A stretch of 64,000 bases of DNA from Arabidopsis thaliana. Taxonomy: Eukaryota; Streptophyta; Magnoliopsida; Brassicales; Brassicaceae. The stretch is taken from contig NC_003070.9 in NCBI RefSeq assembly GCF_000001735.4, positions 17,035,971 through 17,099,970 on the forward strand, written 5' to 3'. The notes under the pieces are model-generated. The model was not told the DNA's origin. It saw only the letters and a program-made list of their open reading frames with translations, and made no database searches. Of the stretch, positions 33,818 to 44,600 are shown one piece after another (position 1 is the stretch's first letter; each line of letters begins with the position of its first letter). Made by a program: the position numbers and the translations under genes.

Positions 33818-34060
33818 TAATACTCCTTCATTTCTAAGAATTTTTTAATAAAAATTTCACATTTTTTTAAAAATAATATATAATGACAATTTTAACCTTT
33901 ATATACACTTTAAAAATAATACTAAATTTCTATCTAATTATTTAATAAGGGTAAAATTAGATAAACAGTTTTAAAATTTGCATTGGAAATATAAAATTTC
34001 TATTTTTATGACACAAATTATTTTCTAAAAAATTCATCTTTGTGAGACGGAGAGAATATT
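33818..34060. mobile_element. Probable MITE (TACTCCTTCATTTC ends)
   Basis: The left end AATACTCCTTCATTTCTAAG and the inverted right end AATATTCTCTCCGTCTCACA share the grass/crucifer MITE-type start, with AATTTTTTA following in both. It is degenerate, about 240 bp, AT-rich and non-coding. Confidence 0.5.
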
Positions 34061-34114
34061 AACCTATTAGAATTATGAATCGTTTAATTATAGAGAGAAT
34101 AAAGTGCTCTACAT

Positions 34115-34210
34115 ACTATATTATAGCACATGTTTAGTGCTATATTGTAAAGCACTAAACCTTATAGTGTTTAGTGCACATGAATACTAAACATATGCTA
34201 TAATATAGTA
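34115..34210. repeat. Imperfect inverted repeat
   Basis: The left arm TACTATATTATAGCACATGT is matched on the other strand by TACTATATTATAGCATATGT at the right, with arms of about 26 bp and a loop of about 45 bp that contains a smaller TTTAGTGC-type palindrome. It could be the end of a small element or a hairpin. Confidence 0.7.
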
Positions 34211-34813
34211 TTTTTCTGGAAGCATTTTCTTCTAGGAGAAGCATCCTCTTTCTCATGTCACAATTTTCTTCTTCCAACAACTTTATTTTCTTTATCATAT
34301 CTGAGTTTTCTTTACCAAACCATGAAACATTTTCTTCAAATCTCATGGTGAGATGCTGCTTGAAACTTTTTGGTTGCAGTTGGGCCAATTCAATCTCTCT
34401 CTCCCTCTTCTCCTCAAAAATCGGAATTATCGAAAGCGGATGCAGTTTTTCCAAACAAACATCCAACATGCTGCAATACTTGTAAGTTTAGAAAGGTAGA
34501 CTGCAGCAGATTTGGTGGTATATGGGCGGGAGTATTGGCAGGTTGCATTGTTCTTCAGTAGCCTTATCATCAGATTCGCTTTACCTCTTTGGATCGAAGA
34601 GACAAGGCTTACCAAGTTAGAAGCAAAGTCCGGATTTTCTTTGGCATAGCCATACAGAAGATGGTGTATATGTGTAAACCCATATGCGACAAAATGCTTT
34701 CTCAAAGCTTCAGAAGGAGCATCATGAATAGAGATCTTCTTTGACCTCTTATTCTTCTTCTTCTTCTCATGACAAAAAAGCTTTGCTGCTATAGATGCAT
34801 CCAGATGTTGCAA
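34155..34813 (-). pseudogene. Unrecognised two-frame remnant with a coiled coil
   Basis: Two minus-strand frames overlap at 34,427-34,469 and look like one protein split by a frameshift. The upstream part (from about 34,813) contains SEALRKHFVAYGFTHIHHLL. The downstream part has heptad-like charged sequence (FEEKREREIELAQL; KKIKLLEEENCDMRKRM). I do not recognise the family. The overlap and the missing start context suggest a decayed gene fragment, possibly transposon-carried. Confidence 0.4.
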
Positions 34814-34835
34814 TTCTGTTGGAGGAGCATATGAA

Positions 34836-35375
34836 TACTTGGTGGTAGATATGAGAACCGACGAGATAATTTACAAAATAGCACTAAATCATGGCTAAAT
34901 ACTATCTCTCGAGCTGATCCATGATTTCTGAAAAGTCTTTATGTAACCATTGACCAGTTAATGAAGGATCAAGAAGATCAACTCTACATGAAAGAATTAT
35001 TGAGACACGTCATGATTAAGACCAACAAAACTGAAACAAGAATCATAAGCTAGTAAATTAAAGAGATTTCAAGTAAATGAACAACAAGGGGACAAAAGGC
35101 AGTATCCTTAAACATCTAACCGGGACATGTCAAGATTGAGGTAGTTTTCTTTCACATTCTCTTCAAGTGCCTAATGAAGAATAAGGTTAAGAAAATTGTA
35201 TCAGAATAAGAAGACTATTGTCCCTTTCACTAGTCAAGCATATATCACTCATCTTCACCAACCTATATAATAATTTTAGATTTCCACTTAAAGTTTTTTA
35301 TCTTAACGTTTATTAAACACTATTATATATAGAATTTTTATGTTAGCATTTATTAAACCCTATTATATAGTAACC
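34836..35375. other. Intergenic, no gene seen
   Basis: AT-rich. A small local duplication of GTTAGCATTTATTAAACCCTATTATATA-like sequence (about 35,300 and 35,345) lies at the LINE insertion side. Confidence 0.45.
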
Positions 35376-38300
35376 AAAACTTTTTTTTTTTTTTTGCCAT
35401 CCGATTAAAATTAGGACTCAAACGAGCCAAAACTGAGGAATGTTGTTTACATAAGTTATATGAAGCGGTTCAGTGCGAACTTTTCGCGCTAAGTTATCCG
35501 CTTTTACATTTGCATTACGAGAAATTAAGGATAAAGAAAAGTATGTGAATTCTTCCCTGTCGCTCTGTAGTTCCTCCAAATAAGCTGAGAACGTCGGCCA
35601 TTCGGTTGGAGAAGACACCATCTTCACCAGATCTGAACAGTCCGTAAAAAATGCTACATCTTGGCTGTCGGCACCAATCATACACTTCATCGCCCATAGT
35701 AGAGCTTCGACTTCGGTATGTAATGGAGATAGACTTCTTCGTAGATTAGCAGCTCCCATGGTTGGTGGCTCTCCGGTTGCTGATGTACAAAACCATCATG
35801 TACCTGAAAACTTATTGCTTTCTTTCCATGATCCATCCACAAAACAACGATATCCTGAATAAGTATTATCATTTGAGATATCTCGCACCCGAGTTGTTTT
35901 GTCCGATCCGAAACTACCTTGAATTTCAGTATGAAGCTCAGCTTGAGCTAACTACCACAATTGTGCCTCTTTCTCTGCGAGACGTAATATCTCTAGAGGA
36001 TCTTTATCCACATTTTCAAATATCTTCTCATTCCTTGCTTTCCAAATATACCAAATTAACCACGGATAAAAAGATGAATCCACTTCTTTAGGTATTCTTG
36101 AGAATAAATGATCCAAATTCGCAAGAATAGAGTTGAAAGGAAAAAATCTTGGGACCGTCGGGATCGATGAAAGAGCCCATATCTGCCGGGTTGGGTGGCA
36201 TTGAAATAGGGTATGATTAATTGTTTCCTCCATAGCACCACATCTGGCGCAACCAGAATCACAATTAATCCCTCTCTTCCGTAGATTTTCCGTAACCGGC
36301 ACACAACCTGATAAAACTTGCCATAAAAAGTGTCGTAACTTAGGCGGGCATTGCACTTTCCAAATATGTGCTTTTAGAGTTTTGATATCTGGGCCAATAA
36401 AGGCTAAATTAACATCAAAATGATCTAGTCGCGTCGTATGATAACCAGATTTAACTGTATATTTTCCTGATTTGGTAAAATGCCAACCTAAAGAATCCTC
36501 TTTTGTTGACGAACCCAAGTGCATTGCACTTATCAGAAGGACATCTTCCGGAACAAAGATCTCGTTTAAGAAATCAATATTCCAAAAATTTGACCGACTG
36601 TCTATGAGATTGTTGACTTTTAAAGATGGATCAATTACTGAACCATTACTTATTGCTGGTCTCGGGAATTGAGCTGGAATCCATGGATCCTCCCAGACTG
36701 AGATGGATGCCCCAGAACCGACCCTATTAATTAGTCCTTTTTTAACCAGAGATCTAGCTGAAATTATACTTCTCCAACCATAAGATGGAGAATATGATTT
36801 TAATTTATCCAGAGGATTAGATTTCCGAAAATATCTTCCTTTAAACACTTTAGCAAAGAGTGAATCAGGAACTGTAATTAGACGCCACAATTGTTTGGCT
36901 AGTAGAGCCGAATTAAAGTCGTTGACACTACGAAAGCCTAAGCCACCATCCGCCTTGCTACTACACAATTTATTCCAAGCCATCCAGTGCATTCCCCTGG
37001 ACTCACCATCTGAACTCCACCAAAATTTCGCAACCGCACTTGTAAGTTTAGAAGTAATTGTTTTCGGTAATCTGAAGCATGACATAACATAAGTTGGCAA
37101 TACCGCAACCACCGATTTGATCATTACTTCTTTTCCACCTTTTGATAAGAATTTTGCCGACCATCCATTTATCCGAGTTTGAAGTCTGTCTCTAACAAAA
37201 GAGAAGATTCTTGTCTTCGAACCACCTAGACTTTCCGGCAATCCGAGATACGAACCCATTCCACCAATGCTATGAATACCCAACGCTGATTTAATTTCTG
37301 CTTTTATATCATCACCTACCTTATGGCCAAATTGAATCGATGATTTGGAAAAATTTATCATTTGTCCCGAGACCGCTTCATATTGTTTTAAAATACCCAA
37401 AATTACTCCGCATTGTTCTTTATTAGCTTTACAAAAGAATAAACTATCATTCGCAAACAACAAATGAGAGACTGATGGGCTTGCTGTTGCCACTTTGATA
37501 CCCGTAATCAATTTTTCTTGCTCTGCCTTTCGAATATTTGCAATGAGCACCTCTGTACATAGGATAAATAGATAAGGAGAGAGTGGATCTCCTTGTCTTA
37601 AACCCCTCTTTGGGACTATTAGTCCTCTAGGTTGTCCATTAAGTAGGACCCTATACTGGACTGTTGTGATACACCACATTATCCACGATATCCACTTTTC
37701 ACAGAAACCCATTTTCTTTAATAATTCCTCGATAAAATTCCATTCAACTCTATCATACGCCTTACTCATATCAGTTTTGATCGCCATGAATTTTCCTTTA
37801 CATGACGGATTAGTTCTTAATCCATGAAACATCTCCTGGGCAATAAGAATATTGTCTGAAATTAAACGTCCTTCAACAAAAGCAGAGTGTGTTTCCGAAA
37901 TAAGACTTGGAAGAATCTTCTTAAGTCTTTGACAAAGGATTTTTGAAATAATTTTGTACCCGACATTACAAAGACTAATGGGTCTTAATTCCGTCATTCG
38001 AGTCGGTCGTTCCGTTTTTGGGATCAAACATATATTAGTCGTATTTAACTGTTTATCGAAAACTCCATCTTGTAAAAAAGAGTTAACCAGAAAAAGCATA
38101 TCCATTTTTATGGTAGCCCATGGTTTTTGAAAGAATAACGCTGTCATACCATCAGGCCCTGGTGCTTTTTCCGGGTGCATCAAAAACAAAGCCGCTCTTA
38201 CCTCATCTTCTGTAGCAGGTGTCGTTAAGAAGTCATTTATTTGATCCGTTATTAAAGTTTTAACCTCTGATAAAGATTCCGCAATATTCTGGGGATTCGA

Positions 38301-38700
38301 CTTATTAAACAAAGTCTCAAAATAAGACACCGCTATATGTTGGACATCTTTATCCTCTGCAAACCATTTTCCATTTTCATCATGAAGTCCTATGATCCGA
38401 TTCCTAGCCCGTCTCTGTTTTGTTAGAGCATGGAAATATTTTGAGTTATTATCCCCAACCTTCATCCATAAACTCCTACTTTTCTGGTACCAATATTGTT
38501 CTTCATCTATATAAGCCTCCTTCAACCGTATTGTTAAATCCGTTATCTCCTCACTTGTTCTCGAATCATCTCTCTGTGCCGCATCTATGAACTCATTTTT
38601 AATATGAACTATGAACTCATCTTTTATTGCAGTAGGGAAAACTGATCTATCCTCGTGTGCTATTGATATGGATTATTTTTGTAGTGGATCACTAACCAAG
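35376..38700 (-). mobile_element. LINE (L1-type non-LTR retrotransposon), 5'-truncated
   Basis: The minus-strand element ends in a poly(A) tail (T run at about 35,381-35,395 on the plus strand). It contains the end of the pre-RT region, a full RT, zf-RVT and a plant RNase H domain. ORF1 and the endonuclease are missing, so it is truncated at its 5' end near 38,700, a usual result of incomplete target-primed reverse transcription. Flanks AGTAACCAAAAC (left) and ACTAACCAAGTC (right) may be a decayed target duplication. It inserted between the two thioredoxin copies. Confidence 0.9.
35418..38640 (-). pseudogene. LINE reverse transcriptase / zf-RVT / RNase H ORF2 remnant
   Basis: Long open frame 38525-35952, open further upstream without an ATG (EITDLTIRLKEAYIDEEQYW). 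RT landmarks are KYFHALTKQRRARNRI, PEKAPGPDGMTALFFQ, LIPKTERPTRMTELRPISLC, AIKTDMSKAYDRVEW and RGLRQGDPLSPYLFI. The active-site box reads SHLLFANDSLFF, where plant LINEs have FADD, so one catalytic Asp is Asn. The zf-RVT region has CPPKLRHFLWQVLSGCVPV and C..CG...E...H..F.C. A short frame change (about 35,760-35,950) precedes an RNase H end (LSPLHTEVEALLWAMKCM; FTDCSDLVKMV; NVKADNLAR). With the D to N change and the frameshift it should be inactive. Confidence 0.9.
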
Positions 38701-38774
38701 TCCTACCAGCTCTAACCTGCTGTATGCAGTCTGACGCTTGTTCAAGTAGAGTCACTATGTGTCTATGCTAGTCC

Positions 38775-39165
38775 CATCGACAGGCCTACTCTGACGCGCC
38801 TAGAGGGAACGAGCGGCTGGCTTTGGATCTAAAGAGCATAGGGAAATGTTTGAATCTACAGGTCAGCTTCATCTTCTCTTGTTTTCTCTGTTTCAGTTCT
38901 TGTTCAAGGATAAAAACAGAGAAACGTTGGATAAAACTTCAAGGAACTTAAAGAGATATAGACGTGACGTAGATGGAGAAATATGAGCTGTTGAAAGTGA
39001 TTTTTCCATAGTATTACATAACATTTTCACACATTTATAGTGGAAATCAGAGAACTAATCACTGCTCTGTTCATAACTACATATTTTCAACCTACGCTCT
39101 CTTATCGTGTTTAAAACCAGTCTTAATGTGTGTCGCTATTTTCGTGTTCGTGGTTGAAGCCAAGA
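38775..39165 (+). pseudogene. BGAL5 3' remnant
   Basis: CTCTGACGCGCCTAGAGGGA and GGCTGGCTTTGGATCTAAAG at about 38,785-38,840 nearly match BGAL5 exon 16 (about 32,742-32,795). After a gap, TTCGTGTTCGTGGTTGAAGC at about 39,140 matches BGAL5 exon 17, including similar intron DNA before it (compare about 32,965 with 39,075). Only the 3' end survives and frames are broken. It lies just 3' of intact TRX5, as BGAL5 lies beside the thioredoxin remnant. Confidence 0.85.
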
Positions 39166-39293
39166 GATAACAAACCAGTAATCGAAAAATCAACATAGTT
39201 ATAATACAAATGTGCAGTAGCAATGCATCACTTTTATTTCATACGAAAGATAAAAACTTTATTATGATGCAAAGAGTTAGAAACTGAAATCAA

Positions 39294-40286
39294 TCAAGCA
39301 GAAGCTACAAGACCACCATGCTTCATCAGCTTCTCATTGATCTCATCTTTCGCAGCACCGACAACACGATCAATGATGTTGCCTTCTTTCATGAAAACAA
39401 AAGTAGGCATTGCCTCAACTTTGAATTCCTGAGCAACAGCTTGCAATTCATCAACATCGATCTTGAAGAAGACAACATTAGTGAACTTCTTAGCCATCTC
39501 TGCAAACACTGGTGCAATGAAACGGCAAGGTGGACACCATGATGCTGTGAAGTCTATCACAATCTGGTTTCAATCAAAATTTCAGAACAAATCAGAACAC
39601 AAACATCATTCACCACTAAACTAACTAATCAAGAAAACCCTAAACCATAACGTAATCAAATCAAATTGAAAAAAAGCCCTGGACATAACAAGAGAAAGTA
39701 AAGTTTCTATAATTTCAGACCATATCAGGATACAATTATCATTCACCACTAAGGTAGCTAATCAAGACGAACCGTAATCCCTAAGTAAAGTAATCAAATC
39801 AAATTGAACAAAACCCTAGACAGGACAAGAGAAAGTTCTAGCTTCTATCAATTTGGGACCACCAGAGCAAGATATGGGACAAGAACGGGATCAAAAGCAA
39901 CCGTTTCTCGAACATCATTCACCATTAAGCTAACTAACCAAGAAAGCCCTAAACCCTAAGTAACGTAACCAACTCAAATTAAAAAACAAAAAAAACCCTA
40001 GACAGGACGAGAAAATACCAGTTTCTATCAAATTTCAGACCAAATCAAGACATGGTACATGAACATGATAAAAACCAAGGTTTTGTATCTAACATGAATT
40101 ACCAGTTTACCACTAGATCAAGAAAACTGAAAACCCTAAGTAAAGTAATCAAATCAAATAGAAGAAGAAACCCTAGAGAGGAGAAGAAGAGAAAAGTACC
40201 AGTTTCTTGGATTCATTGGCGTCTTTGACCTTCTCGTTCCAAACTTCGAGGGTATGGCAAGCAATCACTTCTCCTTCACCGGCCAT
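39294..40286 (-). CDS. TRX5: Thioredoxin h5, cytosolic disulfide reductase
   Basis: Cytosolic h-type thioredoxin that reduces protein disulfides using NADPH-thioredoxin reductase. In Arabidopsis TRX h5 (At1g45145) is tied to NPR1 reduction and to victorin sensitivity. Two exons (about 40286-40200 and 39563-39294) give 118 codons, the known length. Exon 1 opens [20 protein letters not shown]. Exon 2 has the redox site WCPPC in [17 protein letters not shown], the buried [10 protein letters not shown] stretch and the cis-Pro loop [11 protein letters not shown]. It ends [12 protein letters not shown]. There is no transit peptide and no lesion. The single 636-bp intron is unusual in being built from repeats with AAACCCTA telo-box motifs. 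A broken duplicate lies at 33,371-33,640. Confidence 0.96.
39600..40180 (-). repeat. Degenerate tandem repeats in the TRX5 intron
   Basis: About four diverged units of roughly 130-180 bp. Each contains CATTCACCACTAA-like sequence, CTAA(C/T)CAAGA(A)AA.CCCTAA, GTAATCAAATCAAATTGAA and CCCTAGACAGGA(C)AAGAGAAA. Several AAACCCTA/AAACCCTAG telo-box-like motifs recur (about 39,634, 39,806, 39,947, 39,995, 40,131 and 40,169). Confidence 0.75.
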
Positions 40287-40289
40287 TTT

Positions 40290-41640
40290 TATTATTTGTT
40301 CTTAAGCTTTTAAGAGTTTTGTTTGATTGATGAGTTTTTTTTGGTGAATGAAAGAATTATTCTTGTTGGGATCAGCTTTTATAGGCAAGACTTGACCACC
40401 TATACCTCTACCTCTTCTCGGTCTTTTTTTTTAATTATTTTCCTAAAATGAGTTCGATCTTGACGCGTAGGAGTGTGAAGGGATCCAACGGTTTATATTA
40501 AACGATTAAAGAATAGGCATGAGTCTAGGTCAACGGCGTGATGATGGTAACGAGTAACGACAGTTCTAGATGTAGAAGACACGCATGTTTTGTGTGCACG
40601 ATATATGAGTTTATCCGTTCTTTTCTCGTCCTTGCAGATATAAAAAAGTAACGTTTGTTTTTGTCGGCACGAATATAAGTTTTTTTCTATGTGATAATTT
40701 GTGGACTATTCCGAGCTTTTAGACGTGCAAAGTTGAATGGAAACTTTATCTAAGACAATAAGAAAAATATTATCTATAATATGCTAGATTTATGTTTTGA
40801 ATAATAATGCAAGCTGTTTTTGATCAATCTTCTTTATTCCTCTAATAAATCAAATTCTAGTAATGTTCTTTCACTAATGATAGAACCGAGAGCTGGCTGT
40901 ATGTGTGTTTACGCTTTGACACTAATTTTATTCTCAAACGACGTCGTTTTAGACTGATTAACAGTCACTAACGGATAATAACGGGTTTCTAGGTTCTATT
41001 AATTACTGATAAAAACATGTCTATTTTGGTCAGGTCAACGAATTGTTCATATCTTAAATGGTAGTCAACGTTTAGTTCATGTTTTAAATGGCCAAGTTGA
41101 TGTTTAAAATGACCACAATTTAAAACTTGACTAATAAAGTCGTTAACAGATGATAACAGACGTTAGAAGTTCCGTTAATAACTGATAACATCATGTCTAT
41201 TTTGGCCTGGTCGACGAATGATCATGTTTTAAAAGTTAGTCAACGTTTAGTTCATGTTTTAAACGACCGCATACGAAGTTGACGAATAAAATGGCCATTT
41301 TTTGAAAGTTGGGGATTAAATAACATTTTTTCCTAATTTTTAGTCAGTGTAGGTTTTATATCCTTTTTTGTTGGATGATTATGTCTTGTGCCCTTCCATT
41401 CATACGTGACTATGATGAATGATATCAACCTAGCACCACATAAAATGAGCTTTTTCAGATACAGTATTTCCCAACAAATTAAAGAATCAGAAGTACAAAG
41501 CAAATCTATCTATTTTATTATTTTCATACTAATTAACCTTTTTCACTGGTAATCTAGACATTGTTAGAGTTTTCTTGTTATGTTCTTTTATTATTAACTT
41601 AGGGCTAACCGAGAGTGTTTATAGATACTAAACGATCTGG
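40290..41640. other. Intergenic: TRX5 promoter and a two-copy repeat
   Basis: The TRX5 promoter lies just above 40,290. Two copies of about 175 bp (about 40,976-41,100 and 41,152-41,280) share ACATGTCTATTTTGG / TCATGTCTATTTTGG, AGTCAACGTTTAGTTCATGT and a TTAATAACTGATAA-type block. This looks like a decayed dispersed repeat. No gene is seen. Confidence 0.6.
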
Positions 41641-41644
41641 TTAC

Positions 41645-44600
41645 TCAAGATGGTCTACATGTGTTGTACACTTCTCCTCGCAATACATCGATCGGTCTAT
41701 GTTCCAAAGTGTAGCGCTCCGGCCCCGTGTACACCCCTGTCTTCTCCAATAGCCCCATCGCTTCCTCTCTTCCGTATTTTGACTCATACAGCTTCAAGTA
41801 CTCATAATCCTGATTCATTCTCCAAATAAGCCAACTGGAACAGTTTTTCGTTGTTATCTGATTGGTAAAACTATAAAGTTGACGTACCTGTAAGCCACTA
41901 AGAAGGCGCTCTAGCCTAAGTGAAGCAACTGGCTCTGAAGAAGATGAGAAAACTTCACCGGGGTAGTAAAGAACTCCATCACCAGGAGGAAGACCGCGCC
42001 TAAACTTTACCTATTCATTTGGTTATATAATATCATGAAGCAATCGATCAAGAAACATTTACAACAGAACTAAGGATAAGAAAATAACCTCGGCGCTTGG
42101 AACCGTTGCCTTCTCATAGCAATTTGCACCCCAGTACAAGAACCCGGTTCCACCTTCTTTCCACACACGCCACATCACTGCCCGTTGCTGTGTACCACGC
42201 ATCCCCAGATGCCAATTTGGGTGAGGATCTGAAGGTCCAAGGCATATGTATGTCCACCATTCCTGCACCAGCAAGAAAAGTCCTCTTTATGATTCTTGTT
42301 GCTAAAATGCTAACACATACAGGACCACTAATGAGCACATCATTAAGATGACCTTGAATCAAATTTAACCATTCCATAACTACAGTACTTTGATCGACAT
42401 ATGATGATTCCATTACTACCAAAGCTAGATGTATTCATGTACACGTGCAAACGTTTTCAAAGCTTATGATAACTAATTAACTATATTGACCAAACTCTAG
42501 TCTTTATTTCTATTCAGTTAAGTATACTTCAGGTGTATGGACCAGACGATTTCAAACCTCATTGAGAATAACATAGACTTGGGTCAATGGATAATATTCT
42601 CTAAAGAAGAAGTAAAAGGGTTGATGGAGATCTGAGAGACCCTACCTCACCATTCTCTGTCTGCAATTCGTCAAGAATATCCTTCACCAAATCCTCCCGG
42701 TTACCAAGCACCCACTCACTGAATATCAAACCATGATTTAACAACACTGAGATAAAAGATTAAAGTAACGAGAGCCTAGTTGAAAACAGATTTCTCTATA
42801 AGTTCACCAAATTCATCAGACTTTCTTAAATCATAGATTCATATACTAAACTCACCTGCCTCCATGTCTATCCAAGTAGGTGAGTGGCGGAAAAGGGAAA
42901 ATTTAAGACCAAAGACGTATTTGCTCAAAATATATTGACAAAGGAAATGATTTTTTTGTTAACTGACAGATGATATACAATTTATTCTGAACCAATTAGG
43001 TGTCTTTTAATAGGTATAAACACAACACACATAGTACACCCACCGGATATTAAAATTAAAGATTGGTAAGGTTAAGATCTTGTCCTCATTAATCACAAAA
43101 CCTAAGTAAGAGAAGGCAATTTATTTGAATGATTAAATTACTGCCACCTAAGAGAATTTGAATGATCAATTACCTTGTGCAGTATATCTGAGTATAGGGT
43201 CGAAGGAGATTTGGAACTTTGACAAAAGATTCAAAAGGTGTCGGAGCAAGAGGTGCATCTCCCGGTCCTACAAAAAAAAAAGAGTAAGACTATTTGACTA
43301 AACTTCTCAAGTAGCTAAAGCATTGTTAAATTATGAACTTTAATTCATAGTCACAGTTTAACCTAGTAGATTTCAGTTCCCTTTTCACCAACATACATGT
43401 ATGAATATCCATAAGCTCTGTAATGAAGCATATGATACAACTACCAGACCATTGTGAAAACTGCTTACAAACTAACGTTACCCAATAAACTAATATTATG
43501 GGCTGCATAATAACATAGTGTGGTATACTGATCAACCTACTGATACAAACTACATTTATGGTTCACCATTGACCAATTTTGGAGCTCATATCAACAGGAA
43601 GACAAAGCCATGAGAACCAATAAAACAGAGCCCCAGCAGAAAATAGGAAGTAAATTTGAGAGACAGAAACTAATTAAAACATGTGAATTCCACAAAAAAT
43701 AAACCATACCACAGTAGTATGTAGTCAAAACACGAGAATCCGGGGCATAGGCGTAAATTTCACTGGCCATCTTGCGAACGTTGTCAAAGTGCTCCATATT
43801 CAGTGGCTGCCAAAAAAAATTGAATAGTAATAAGAAAGATGTCAAAAAGTTATTAAAAGTAAGACAACACATCAACGATGGTACATGAGATATAGAAATG
43901 GAATAGAATGTTACTATTACCACAGTAAAACTACATCCTTTTGACAATCAGTGAAAAATATTAATGAAGCATACCTCATCCCACAAGTAAAAGTAAGCTT
44001 TGTTCCAATGGGGTTTACTTCTCAATATCTCAACTTCTTTCCGCAGATAACTTTCCCTTGAATCATCCCTGTTTGCACATCAACAGGCAGATGAAAGTTA
44101 GTTTGGGTACCTACAAAAAAATCTTGAGTGGGATAACACATGCATACCCTGCTATAACTTGTCTATACGGTACTGCATATGCGGCAAGCCTTGAATCAGA
44201 GAGATATTCATCAGATTTTGGATGATCAGCTGTGAAACCAAAAAGTGGAACGCAAATGGAGAGCTCAGAGCGTGAAGCAAAACGATTAGCTTGCACAACA
44301 CAAAACAAATACAGATGGTGCATAAAAAATTAAGAAGAGGTTGCAGTACCAGGCCATGGTGAGGTGTATGTCAAGACACGCATGCTTTCACCCCATTTGC
44401 AAAAGTACGGACTGATCCGATACTGAAGAAGCCATTTAAAATGGAGATCCAATTTCTTGTACCAATCTTCACTTCCATGTTCAACAGCAAAACGATCCTC
44501 AATAACAGTGTCAGAGACACCAATAACAGCAGGGAGTGATGGAGTCACTGGAATAATAAATTCCCAAACTGTCAATCTTAGCTTGATACGCAGTGAAAGG

